The notes under the pieces: model-generated | Databases searched by the model: none | Told to the model about the DNA's origin: nothing | What the model saw: only the letters and a program-made list of their open reading frames with translations | Source: Takakia lepidozioides | Taxonomy: Eukaryota; Streptophyta; Takakiopsida; Takakiales; Takakiaceae | Direction: 5' to 3' | DNA length: 64,000 bases | NCBI GenBank assembly: GCA_030704615.1 | Contig: CM060733.1 | Coordinates: 54,620,001-54,684,000, forward strand | Shown: piece after piece, positions 18,491-30,189 of the stretch | Position numbering within the stretch: the stretch's first letter is position 1 | Layout of the letters: every line of letters begins with the position of its first letter | Program-made: the position numbers and the translations under genes

Positions 18491-21400
18491 TTACTCTCTC
18501 TTGCCCAAACTGGTTGATAGCATATTCACAAAATCAGGACATGTGCAATTGGGAAATTGGAAACCGTGATGTCGTAGGTCTGTCATGAACAGCAGATGTG
18601 GAAGTGATGATTGTGAATACCCGACCATATCCTGGATCGGTACTTCCGTGGTGCTTCCAACACGAGCTTGGAGCATTCTTGCGGACTCCACTTTGCCAAA
18701 GTGTTCAGCGGTTGGAGGGAAACGCCGAACGAGCTTTCCATCTCGTTTGGTTGGCCACAAGTCAGGATTTGCCGGGGGGACCCGGGAGGACGCAGAAGTA
18801 GTAGCACATGCATGGAGTTGGGGTTGTCTCGCAAGGGAAAAACCTGCCTCCTCCAGCATTTCAATCTCCTGAAAGCTGAGATGTGTTCCCACCTTCACGG
18901 GCCAAACGGTTGGAGGAGATGGCTTCATCACTACGGAAGGACGCACAGTTCCATGCACACATCTGGCACAATCATCTGCGCAGAACCAGAACTTGTGGTT
19001 CTTGGCTTCTGGTTGACCGTATGGACGCATCAAGCCCGTGAAAGTCGGAGCAGGAGTTCGGGCACCACCTCTGGATATAGATGAAGTGCACTTCTCGAAA
19101 TTAGTTGCCCTGATCGCTGTACATTTCACACGAGACCCTACACTTGTGCGTTCTATGTGCCAAACGTGGTCGGGGCATGCGGACTCAAGCACATCAAGGG
19201 GTTGTTTCTCTCCTGCACCATTTCAGTGGCACTGTTTGATGCTGGAGCTTGCCGTCGTGTTGGAGGTTCCTCCACAATGGAGGTTCCGGACATGGAGCTG
19301 TCATGCAGGGGAACACGAGGCTTCGAGAAGTTATCACGGTCTGCCCTGTGGGAATCTGAATCCGAACCAGGGGAGTGTTCAATTTCCTCTTACAGGAGCC
19401 GAATCTCTCCTCCCCTTCAAGATGTGGAACTCTAGAAACAAGTGGCGTTCCCTGGGCATACATGCTCACCGCCCGTGCTATCTTGATTGGATCCCCAGAT
19501 CTGTTTGCAGCACGCAACATCAACTCCCATTTGTCCGGACCCTTGCCACCAACCCCACCTCGTAAGAAATCACGGTATCGGGTTTGTTGTTGCAAGGCAC
19601 GTATCAAATCATCTGTTGTTGCCACATACAAATCCCGACCTCGTTTCCCAGACTGCTGCAACCATGCGTTGTGCACAGTTTCTGCCAAATTGCAAGATGG
19701 CATGTCCGCCATTTCCTCAATGGACATGTTCTGCAAAGAGGATAACCACACTTCAGAACAGTGCACAGGAAACAACATAAAGAAAGCAATGAGTCAAAAA
19801 TATGGAAAGCAAATGTATGAATAAAGCATGAAATAGAAGCCTCGTACCATTGTCATGGCTGCTCCCCACTGTCTATACCGGAAGTGCCAAAACGCCAGCC
19901 AATCTTCCAATGCTCTCATACTCTCAAGTGATGCAGCTCCAGAAGAGAACCACCAGGCACGAATTGTCTGGAACAAAGTGTCCGCCTCCTTCATTGTTCT
20001 AGCATCTTTGTACTCTTTGCACAATTTACGGTGCTGAGTCTGCATCTCTGGTTTGATGTCCGACTTTGTATGTTTTTCCAGAGATTGTGTCCAATGGAAT
20101 AGACATGTACGCTCTCTTCCTGGCATAGGCACTTTTGGGTCGCCCGATCCGAAGACAATACGAACAGCATTGAAATTTGCTTGAGCTATCCGCCATGAAA
20201 CCTGCGAAATTTGGAGATGGCAGCCCATGACACGTATCAGGGAATTCCACATGAGCTTCTGGGATTCCGTATCCTCGGATTGCATGTCACAAACTGCAAT
20301 TGTCATAACTCGTTGGTACACTGGATCGTAGACATGACAAGCCATTGTCGTCCAATCCTTCACTCGTTTCACATGATCAAACATAAGAAAACAGTTCTGC
20401 AAGTCCCCAGTCTTCTGCATCCGCTTCACGAGGCTAACCCCACTGCCCTCCCCAACAGTCGACATTTTGAAAAGAAAAACTTTGATGGCACCTTGACCTG
20501 GGAATACATTGTCCTGGATGTAATCGTACTTGCTCACTCGTTTCAATTCCAAAATATTGTCTATGTAGCCTCTGATCCCAGAGCCCATTCTCAATGCATT
20601 GATCTGATGCCGAATGTTAGGTGAACTTAAAGTGGAGAAATGATCCATGACCAGGTCCAATGCTGCACCGTCAAGTTTAGTCCCCACAGAATCCCCTTCA
20701 CTCAAAATATGGCTTTCCAAGAAGGACTTGCTTGCGCCAAGAGCAATTGCAGATGTTGTTGCGGATGGGTTTCTCCCGAACTCCTGTTTAATCAACCTCG
20801 ATACTGTCTCAACACTCTCCCTGTAATCCCCCTTCGAGACAGGATGGTTATGGAATCCGAAATGCACACAAGCTCTTGTCATTGTTTTCAAACGGTGGAC
20901 AACATAGTACATTCTTGCTCCGCAGAGCGCCAAGCAGGATGGCACAAGTTTGCAGAATTTGCAGACGAAAGTGTTTGCCGGTGGAGGGGCAGTCCCAGGC
21001 TGAAATGGATTTTCCGCCAGACCCTCCCATTCGCTTTGATTATGAACCCAGACTGAAGAAAGTGTCTGCAATTCAAATTATCACACCTAAGGTGTCCATT
21101 GCAAACTGTCCTCCTGAAAACAAGCTTGTCATCATTCTGAATATTGGATGTTTTTGTTCTGCACCACGGGTGCCCGTCGTGTTTCTTGTCCATTCCATGC
21201 ATCATGATTGTTACACCTCCAACTCGCGGAGGAGGAGGCAGCTCGAATAGGATATCGCCATCAAAAGTCTCCGGCAAGAACTTCACAGGCACCTGCTTCA
21301 AAGATTCCCAATCAATTCCCCGCAACTCTTTTGAATCCAGCCATTCCTCCCATCGCCCGCAATTTTGGAATGACACTACAAATCTCTTCTTCATCAGCTT

Positions 21401-21840
21401 CTCCAACCACAGTAGGAAGGACTGGATTTGGAATTTCACTTATGTCATCATCGGAAGAATCCGAAAGCTCAACGATTGGAGTGGAGGACGTCTGTTCTTT
21501 TTTCACCACCACCTCCCTCTTGTCTTCAACGACCGAAGCAGCAGTCCCGGGCGTCACATATGACCCAAGGGACTTTCGCCGAGGCTCTCCAAGTACTCTG
21601 TATCGACCAGGACGCACTCTCCACTGGCTGATATGAGCCGTCTCATCACGGTTTTGGAAAGAGTATTTCAACAACTTCCCTTTAAGATCGTACACCTCTT
21701 TCTCCAAAAAGATGGAGCCATTCTGCAGCTGAAAACGGGTAGCCAAGACATGTTCCAGAACAATTGCAAATCCATTGTCAAGGACTTCCTGGGAGAACGG
21801 CACTGGTTTGTCGTGAGAAGAACTCCGCTTCAGAGGAAGC
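18491..21840 (-). pseudogene. Transposase of the inner MULE-like element, decayed
   Basis: A long minus-strand gene starting near the ATG for MASSEAEFFSRQT (about 21840). In order it has an acidic serine-rich linker (VELSDSSDDDISEIP), cysteine-rich zinc-binding stretches (TVCNGHLRCDNLNCRHF, FVCKFCK) and a helical part with SKYDYIQDNVFPGQGA. The probable catalytic core reads DWTTMACHVYDPVYQRVMTI, FAGFMADS, AQANFNAVRIVFGSGDPK and RERTCLFHWTQSLEKHTK. A last exon ends with a short SWIM-like CTCPDFVN. At least four frame changes occur (about 21790, 21380, 20205 and 20190), so the copy is dead. Assignment to the MULE group rests on the 9-bp target duplication and the motif order. I know no characterised member. 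Confidence 0.65.
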
Positions 21841-23059
21841 CATCTTCCTTCCTCGCGTACGTTTGTACCTTGCTATCGCAGATCTAGTGTAAATCGGTTT
21901 ACTGATGTCTCCAGAACACAGTTGAAGAATGAGCAGAGAATATGGCGGAGGAAGCTCAGACAACGACTGTGCATATTATGTTATTCTTTCCAGATATGCA
22001 GCCGTCCATTTTAATTACTTTTCTTGTGGGCCCAGTGGTCAGAGTATCCCTAGGAGCAGTGTCGGCAGCTGTTAAACCGTTAATCAGAAACCTCATCAAT
22101 AAACCCAATAACAAAGCCGACTTCCTGGAAGCATGCCACAGGATCTGAGGATGGGATTGCAGATTAAGTAAATGTATCTTTATACTACTACCAATGATCA
22201 TGCGCACCTGGAAAGTTCCAAATGTGAAACGAATGTGGGGTTTGGCTAACAAGGATGACCGTGTATGATATTCCAAATTTGTCATCAAACTCTCGTTCAT
22301 TTACATTTATTTGTAAGACTGTGCGCCAAGATTTCTGGGATTCGCTGGTTTTTTAAATATTGAAACCGTTCTAATAAAGAACACGCCGTTTTTTTGGGCG
22401 ACACACGTCAGACATCCATAACTGAATACGAACAGCTGTACACCAATTGCTGGCATGTGCACTAATAAGGGAACGACTATGTGTAACGGTCACGCGGGAG
22501 GGAATCCGATGCTTCTAGAGACACGCAAGAACGCAGGCAATCCCGCAAGAAATCGGGAGTCACTGCGTTTTCTACTTTTCGCGCTTAGAGAGAGAGAGTG
22601 GTAGTCAAGCTGGAGAGGGTTCCTTCTACAATACGAAAGAGAAGAAAGTCTCTTTATTTTACTTCCCTTAGAGAGAGACGCAGAGCAAGAGAGCAAATGA
22701 CGAGGCGTCGTTTGTTGGAGAACACAGGGCCAAGGCAGCAGGTGAACGCGGAGACTGATTCACAAGAGCAGACGGAGACTGAGGCAGCGGCTGTGACACA
22801 GTCGGCGATAAGAGTGCGCCAGCCTGTGGAGGCAGAGATGATTCGCAGGGACACTGAAGGAGGTGGAAGCACGCGGAACGCCGAACCCGGAGAAGGTCCA
22901 GAAACCCTAGAGCAGACAGAAATTCCAGCAGATGTGAGAGGGAAGAGGAAAGCTGCAGAAGGGGATCCAATTTCAAAACCTAAGAAGGCGCCAGTAAGTT
23001 TTATCTAACTTACATTTCATTGTTGAAGATATGCGTAGAGATTGAGTGGAATGTCCAGA

Positions 23060-23490
23060 CAGGGATTGTCGCTACCGACCATCACAAGGTGATTTGCTTT
23101 CTACTCCTCTGCTAAGGGTTTACCGCACCCAGTCTCAGTTAGCAGGAACTACTGAATTGCGAGCGTCGTTAACGCCATTCGATTCTCCTCATGAGATTTT
23201 GTACCCGGTCGTTGTTCAGAATTAATGCTGTAATCACCTGCACTTACTGTCCGCCCTAAACTATACTGAATGTCGTTGCCGCCAATCAGTTGCACATAGA
23301 TGTCATTACACAACACCGATCCGGCAGGTCGTTATCTTTTGTGATTGTCGTTAACGCCGTTCGCTATCGCTCTCGCTTTTGTTTTGAATACGGCGATCAG
23401 CTTTGCTTGTGTAGATTGTGCTGAATTGTTCACACCATTTCAGTGAGTTCTTTGAGACAGAGTGATGGTCGTTACCGCCATTCACTATTT
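23060..23490. repeat. Degenerate palindromes in intron 1 of the ParB-methyltransferase gene
   Basis: At least five words resemble the perfect palindromes of intron 5: GATTGTCGCTACCGACCATC (about 23065), GCGTCGTTAACGCCATTCG (23164), TGAATGTCGTTGCCGCCAAT (23266), GATTGTCGTTAACGCCGTTC (23342) and GATGGTCGTTACCGCCATTC (23463). Each keeps partial dyad symmetry around GTCGTTRMCGCC. They look like older copies of the same signal. Confidence 0.6.
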
Positions 23491-25343
23491 GCAAATTACT
23501 CAGTCAGAACTGAATGGCATCGTGCAGAAAACTGTGAGGTCGAAGCCTACAGGATCAGAGGGGAAAGGATCTGGAGATGGGGACGAGTCCGCAAAAAGCT
23601 CAGAGAATACAGATGAAGCAGATGAATCTGAAGTGCACTACCTTGACAAGGTGAAAGAACTCATGTCATTCCAGAAGGTAAACTCTCAGGAGGTTATAAG
23701 GGACATGCTCGTATCTGGAGGGCGTCTGGACATCCCTCTGTGCCGGATGATATCAATGCCTGTTGTGCGTCCACCTCTTTCCCATGACATAACAAAATTG
23801 GAGAGTGATTTTGTGCATGGATATAGACTTGGTGCACAAGTTTTTTATGTGTCACTGACGGATATAAATGGGAAAAGCACATTAGTGTCTCCAGAGATCA
23901 GTGATAACTGGGATGAGTGCTGGAAAGATGCCAATGAGGAGTTCGAGCTGGGCCTCATGATGGGAAAGAACACCCAGCAATTCTGCAACCACATGTTCTA
24001 CGTCTGGGACGGCAACCACCGATTGCTGGCATGGATGGGATACATTCAGAAACACCATCGAAAGACAAAGACAAGCATGTTGCTGTGGAGGCAATGGTTT
24101 TGGATCCTGGAAACGACATCGCTAGGCTTCTTACAGCTATGCACGACGTGAACAAGTAAGTCATCCAGGAGATTTCATTCCCTCTGTAGTGTCTTATTAA
24201 TCCTCAAAAAACAGTGTTAAGGAATGCAATGTTTCCAATGTTTTTGCAGATCGACAGAGAAATCGCATGTGACAACAAGCTTGGTTCACACACTATTCCG
24301 AATTCAGAGGATTGGTCTGATGAAGCTGGATGATTTTCGGACAGTACTACCACCCAATATCATCAAGAAGTGCGAAACAGGAAGAGCTGCAGGCACTTGG
24401 TATTCTTTGACACGAGAGGCGTTTCTGGAGTACATGTATGCGGTAAGCCCGAGTCTGTACTCTGTTTACTTTTCGAATACATGTTTGTAGTCCCTTCGGA
24501 GCTAATCACTACTTGAATCAATGCAGCAAGAACTGGCAGAGGCAGCTGAGAAGGGAAAATCCGAATATTACCGCACTACACCAGAGGAACTAAGGACATC
24601 AAAGGGTGTGGAAGCTGCAATAAAGAAGGAGTTTGAAATGCGAAGAACCAAATTGATGTCCGCCTTCGGAAAGCAGCTTAGAATAGTAGATCCTGGACTT
24701 GGTCTGAGTTCCTTCAGCAGATCAAAACACACTATGACAAGCATGTGCATCCGGAGATGCAGCAGGAGAAATTGCACCGGCTGGCCATATCGATGGTCGA
24801 CCACAAACAAAAAAAGGTGGCTGGAGATATACTCAGAAAACAGTAAAGGACTTGAATCAGTTCCCAAAGAGCACCATACAGCCTGGCACAAAGGTGGAAG
24901 GAATCAGTGATTTGGTGTTTGATAACTGGCTCCACAAGGCTACATTTTGGAGTCAGGTGTGTATTCAAACATGTTGTTTCTTCTCTTCAAGTATGTGATG
25001 AGTATCTTTTGCAATTCTGACAAATATACTATTTGCAGCTCGAAAGCGCGCCGTCATTGTGCTGGATCAGACTTTGAAGGACCTGAACATTTCGATTGTT
25101 TCCCCTCCCCAAATGTCATTGGAGGCATACATAAGGAAGTGGAGAGGTCTCACCTGGAGATACTGTTTTTTCCGGGAGTTCTCCAAAGATGGTAACATTT
25201 TACGGTCCAACGACTTTGACAGTCAGGTTGGAGGAGAGTGGGCCATGATGCGAGTTGTGTACAGGTGCAATGTCATACTTGAAACTCTACTGCTTTTTGG
25301 GAAAAAATGTGGCTTCATAAGGATTGCAATCATAGATCCAGAT

Positions 25344-26061
25344 TGAATGTCGTTGACGACATTCACTTCTTTGTCTGAGTCATTCTTAAGCGAGTATATG
25401 AAATTCACCTGGTTAGGATCTAAGGGTTTATAATTTGTCCCTGATTAGAATTGATAATGTCCTTGAATGGCGTTGACGACATTCACATCCGGAGTTGTTG
25501 AGAGGTCCTCAGTTATTTAAATTTTTGTAATGTCCATAGAGGTTACAGTGAGGGTTCCTCACTTCATTTTGCTGAATGTCAATGCAGACATTCAGTTGTT
25601 CTGCATTGTTTTTGCCTCTTGCGAGGAATCTGGAGGCTTGATAAGCTCTGTTATGAGAAATCCAAAGTGAATGTCGTTGACGACATTCACTTCTGTGTCT
25701 GTATTATTCAACAGCGACAATTTGAATTTACATGGATTGGGAGCTAAGTAATTGGTTTCTTTTTGGTATTTTTGTGAATGGCGTTGACGCCATTCACATA
25801 CAGTGTTGTTGTGAGGTCCTCAGTGATATGTTCGTTATGAATGTGCATTGAGTTTTCCTGGAGGGTTCCTTACTCGAGTTTATGATTTCCATCCTGTGAT
25901 TTTGCTTCATTTGAGAATAATTAGGCTTCATTAGTGAATGTCGTTGACGACATTCACTTCTATGTCTGTGTCATTCCAAAACGATAGTTTGCATTCACCT
26001 GGATTAGGTGTATTTACAGTATCATTGAATGGAATGTTTTGAATGGCGTTGACGACATTCA
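25344..26061. repeat. Tandem array of seven 22-24-bp palindromes in intron 5
   Basis: Palindromes lie at 25344-25365, 25464-25485, 25572-25595, 25667-25690, 25774-25797, 25934-25957 and 26040-26061. The perfect form is GTGAATGTCGT-TG-ACGACATTCAC: 11-base arms around TG. The copy at 25774 has GGC in the left arm and GCC in the right, a paired change that keeps symmetry. They sit in a longer tandem unit (starts near 25344, 25667 and 25934), each unit holding a TCG-type palindrome, then a GGCG-type one; the first also holds a variant with spacer AATGCA. The flanks of the units have diverged more than the palindromes. Confidence 0.9.
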
Positions 26062-28554
26062 CATCTGGAGCAGTGTGTGGTCCTGAAAGGTCCTTGGAGC
26101 AGTTCTCAGAGCCATTTCAATCTATGTTTTTTCATTCTGTTCTACTTGCATCTTACTCACTGAGCGCTTTTGTGGGTTGGGATTTATCTTTTTTTCAGGT
26201 ACACGAAATATGTGCTTATGGAAGGAAATCACCTGAGCGGAATTCCAGACTATCTTGACATGTGGTCGGACCCTGCAAACGATCCAACCATGTATACTGC
26301 AGGGATATTGAAGGACTGGAGTCCTTCTCACTTCAGAGACTGTGGGTGGTACCTTGACTGCCCACCGGAGCACACGACCTTTCAAGAACAGCATATGAAA
26401 TACTTGAACAATAACGCTGAGATGCTGGCGCCTTTGACTGACGAAGAGTACCAACGAAACATAGCAACATTGGCTGCCAAGGAGCCTGATGCTCAGGGAA
26501 CGCCGCAGAAGGGAAAGAAGGCGGGCCGCAAACCAAAAGACAAGGCTGTTGATGTCATAGCCATCTCACCAGCAAAGCCAAAGGACAAAGACAAGTCCAA
26601 AGAGAAGGAAAAGGACAAGGGGAAGGAGAAAGAAAAGGAGATGGAGAGTGGGCAGGACTTTACTGCTGGAAGATATACCCGCACTGTTCAGTGCGTGTTC
26701 GATGCCAAGCCACACCCTTCCCGTTCTGATTCGGCAGGAGAGATGAAAATTGTTAATGAGGGTTGGCTGTCGATGATGCAGAGTCGAAAGAGAGGATACA
26801 CTGGGGTGCCATCCCCTACCTGGGACAATATAATCTCATTCCTCAATCTGGTGAGAATTCCAGTTTCTTTCCTTTTTCTCTGAAAGTTTCGTTGGCAGTA
26901 TTTCAGTCTCGTTCTTTGAAAACATTCTTGCCATCGTTCTTATAAAAAACATGTCTGTTGCAGGTGAGCACAGGTCCCACCTTCGTGTGCGGTGTGCAGA
27001 AAACTTATGCGGCCGACATTGTCATTCTCGACATCCCGGATGGCCAGGCTGTGCCAGAAGTTCTTCCAAAGGGCAAGACGCCAGGCTGGAACAAATTCGA
27101 GGACAACTACTGGAGTTGGGTGTTCGGGTTCTGTAACAACTTCCTCTCTGATGCAGGGACACTTCTGCTTTTTTTCAGTCATGTGACAATGATAGTCGTC
27201 GGGCATTGGCATCATACCTCAAGTCTTCAGGGTTTGAAGTTTTGCGCACATGGAATTGTGTGAACAGCCTCTACCTTGTGAAAGGGGGTTTCCCTGGTCA
27301 GCTGGTATGCCGTCTCCCTTCTGCTTGTGCTTTCATGATGAGTTTCAATTTCTCTGCAGCTCCACTCTAGTAGAATGTGTTATGATCGACACCGATCATC
27401 ACCGATTCATGATTTTTTTGTGTCTGAGTTCTGAATAGCCGATGTACACACTTCCACTATAGATTGTGTTTACCACACTAACCTGCTATCTTTGGCAGAC
27501 GAGGATGTTCGAGGCGATCTGCCTGCGGAGGATTCGCACCTCAAAGACACCATCCTCCATCCGCAGCTTTGAGATTTCTGACCAGGGTTGTTTCGTCAAC
27601 CCCCCTATGAGCCCCATGTCGATGACATTTGTACAACTTCATGCAGTCCAGTCAGACTCTGAAGAGACCAGATGGCACTCCCTGGAGAGGTGCAAAGGAA
27701 AAGTCCCCAGCGTTCATGCAAATACTGCTGGAGTCATGCAGCCACCGCTCTGCACGGGTGGTCGATCTTTCTGTGTCCACAGGTTCGTTTTTCCCTTCCG
27801 AATTGGTTTTCTTTCAACAGTTTCATCTGCTTAAATCCCCCCACCAAACTGTTCATGTTCTCCTGTCTGGTGCAGGAGCAACTTACCATGCATGCAAGGC
27901 AGGCGGAAGAAGCCTTTTTGGCATGGAGGGTGATTCTGACCTCTACAACACAGTGCTCCTCCCCCTTTTGTCTGGCTCCACTTCAGGCACACAGACTGAT
28001 CGGATTCAAATTCGAAATGACGATCCCGAAGATAAGCAGGTCGACAACGACTTTTCATGTGAGTAAGTGCTAAACCCTCTTTGGGAGCCATACTCAATTT
28101 CTCAATAACATCAAAGTTACAGTAATAACTTTTTCAGGCTGTCTTTCAGGAAAGGCAGCGGTGGATCTTCAGGAGATACAGTCATTTCTGGCGAGTCTGT
28201 TTTCGACAGCCCCCTTTCCAATTTTCTGCTTCCTGTTTATGCCGAAGCAATGGCACTTCACGCGGCCGAGTCCCTATCCCCTGACTTTTTAGTGGCCAGC
28301 CGTAGGTGTATCCAGCGTGGATCCGGTGTTCTAAAATACTTAGACTTAGATGCAGAGGAAGCGGGGATACATGTACTGACTCTGAGTCAGACTGAACTGT
28401 TCTTTTAATATTCATTTTCATATCTGGAAAACGTTGAATCCCCTTCCTCCACCGTAGTTGTTCCTTTAGAACAAATAATAATCACATAATCAACTTTTTT
28501 AAATTGCAATATGTATGAATCCATCTCACAAACCTCCCTGACTCTTCTCATATC

Positions 28555-28870
28555 CATTGTGCATTCATCTACAGTGTATTCATGCGTGCTCCATTCATGA
28601 ATTTTTTCTTTTGTTCAACATCCATTGTACATTCATCCTCTGTACTCTTTAATCCACCCCACAAACCTTCCACACTCATTTCATATACGTTGTGCATTCG
28701 TCAAAAGTTTTGGTCATGCATCTTCCTGTCATGAATTTTTGTCATTGCTCAACATCCATTATACATTCATCCATTTTACTCTTATCCATCCCTCATTCAT
28801 CCATCTACATTCATTTTTCACACTCATCCATCTGTTTATCATCCAACTGTACATTCATCCATCCTTTATT
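28555..28870. repeat. Degenerate CATTCATCC tandem repeat
   Basis: Short words such as CATTCATCCAT, CATCCATTGT and TACATTCATCC recur irregularly for about 300 bases downstream of the ParB-methyltransferase stop codon. Open frames rich in Ile, His and Ser across it are compositional. Confidence 0.7.
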
Positions 28871-29057
28871 CAATGCCTTTTATTATGTCGTCCAGCTTGT
28901 TTCCGCGGTAAAGGGTGCCAATCCGCGGGAATACACTCCACTTCTTTCTGGGCGCGTGGTGACGCGGCCTTCACGTGTGATGACGTGGAGTGAGCCCCGT
29001 GACGTGGCATTTGCACAAGGTGACCAGGCTCACGCCGAGGCATCCCTGCTACGATGG

Positions 29058-29331
29058 CGACTTAACATTCACAATCGGTATACAAGGCTGAGAGGCAGAA
29101 GAAGCGAATGCTTCAATTAGGCCATGCCCGTATCGTTGCATGCAATGCAACCTTCGGGACAAATCACCACAAGGTACTCTTCATCCCTTTTACAATTTAT
29201 CCACTTGCAGAAGTAGTGGATGTACGCACACTGGCAGCATCTGACATTCTGCATTCGAACAGTTCTCATTGTACACGTTGATGATCTTCGACGAGTGGCT
29301 TAACGGTATATCAGTTGCGTATATCATATGC
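29058..29331 (+). pseudogene. Outer MULE transposase, middle part between two insertions
   Basis: From the right-hand target duplication the sequence encodes FTIGIQ. After a one-base shift it encodes RMLQLGHARIVACNATFGTNHHK, a probable intron follows (GT at 29173, AG before 29263), and then FSLYTLMIFDEWLNGISVAY. It is cut at 29331 by the CACTA element and continues at 37098 as HERTTDLVLWMAALRD. This matches the DDE-core region of SWIM-type MULE transposases. Catalytic residues cannot be assigned with certainty, and the aspartate expected before ATFGTN is Asn here. Confidence 0.72.
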
Positions 29332-29339
29332 CACTAGTA

Positions 29340-29790
29340 CAGATTATCGTTTTTATGACTACAAACATCACTACATTTGCAGTGATAAGTGCGATTATGA
29401 CTACATCACTCTGCAGTGACAAACATGAAGTCAATTCTACCATCACTACGGAGTGATAAGTGCGAAGTGATGGTCGTCACTGCAGACGTGGCACCTGCCA
29501 ACGACTCAGAGTGACGTGGGGTGTAGTGTTGTAGTCATAACTATACGACTACAAAGCTACGTGTCATGATTACACTTACGACTATGTCACTACAGATGAG
29601 CGCCAACATGGAGAGGTCTCTCCATGACACGCATGACCCCCGGATGTATATGACTACACGACTGTACCTTATGACTACACTTATGACTATATCACTACTC
29701 ACTACACCATTGAGGGTAGATGTGGTATATTTCATGACTACAAATATGACTCCATCACTATAGGTTTGTACTGGTTCTGGTAGGTCATCT
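29340..29790. repeat. CACTA subterminal repeats, left
   Basis: Repeated words of the type TATGACTACA, ACGACTACA and CATCACTAC, spaced irregularly for about 450 bases from the left terminus. The mirror set at 36720-37080 reads TGTAGTCATA. No gene is here. Confidence 0.75.
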
Positions 29791-30189
29791 AACACGTGTT
29801 CTTATTCGATTAGTTTATAAAACCATCAATGCTATTTTATTTATTAATTTCATGTAAATTTTATTTATTGTTTTGATATTCAGATATGTTTCAATATACA
29901 GAGCAATATATTTAATTGAATGAAAGAATTTCACACAAATACACAAATTGTTGAATGTCGATCATACAACAAAAAACCAATGGGAAAAATGTTCCCATGG
30001 ATGCCGCAAAGGCTCTACAATGAGCATTCAAGAAGCCTGAAAGGCCACATGGATAAAAACCAAGCCTCAAAGACTACAAGTCCCAAAACCCAAGCCCACA
30101 CCGGGGCAGCAGTCCACTAGTACTCCTACAATTGAAGAGCTCTATTTACAAATCACCATTGTGGCATATTTTCAACTACATTGCATCAC

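Larger units (their letters stand above)
22697..28408 (+). pseudogene. ParB-like / DNA-methyltransferase-like fusion gene carried by a transposon
   Basis: Inferred exons: 22697-22993, 23528-24155, 24250-24442, 24527-24951, 25039-25264, 26199-26850, 26964-27304, 27499-27782, 27876-28062 and 28138-28408. Exon 1 is charged. Exon 2 has a ParB/sulfiredoxin-like motif, VWDGNHRLLAWMGYI, after RPPLSHDITKLESDFVHGY. Exon 6 holds a Lys/Glu-rich linker. Exon 7 has DIVILDIPDG, like motif IV (DPPY/W) of N6/N4 methyltransferases, then GTLLLFF and LRTWNCVNSLYLVKGG. Exons 8-9 join to VVDLSVSTGATYHACKAGG and GMEGD, like the SAM-binding motif I. Motif IV before motif I is the beta-class order. The product could recognise and methylate DNA, in the nucleus; this is inference. 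Frameshifts near 24060, 24700, 24835, 27165 and 27600 suggest a dead copy, though several lie at homopolymers. The last exon is clean. Confidence 0.65.
17738..29048. mobile_element. 11.3-kb MULE-like element with transposase and ParB-methyltransferase gene
   Basis: Its ends are fixed by the duplicated CTACGATGG. The terminal inverted repeats are weak: the first 22 bases agree at 15, including a shared GGCGTGAGC. Both subterminal regions are rich in TGACGTGG words (17795-17890 and 28960-29010). Inside are a decayed minus-strand transposase gene (18491-21840) and a plus-strand gene with ParB-like and methyltransferase-like parts (22697-28408), divergently arranged. It carries no AGTCYGCT arrays, unlike its host element. 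It inserted within the transposase coding region of the outer MULE, so it is younger than that element. Confidence 0.78.

Noticed and set aside
28625-28993. Ile/His-rich open frames downstream of the ParB-methyltransferase gene
   Set aside because: They come from the CATTCATCC repeat.
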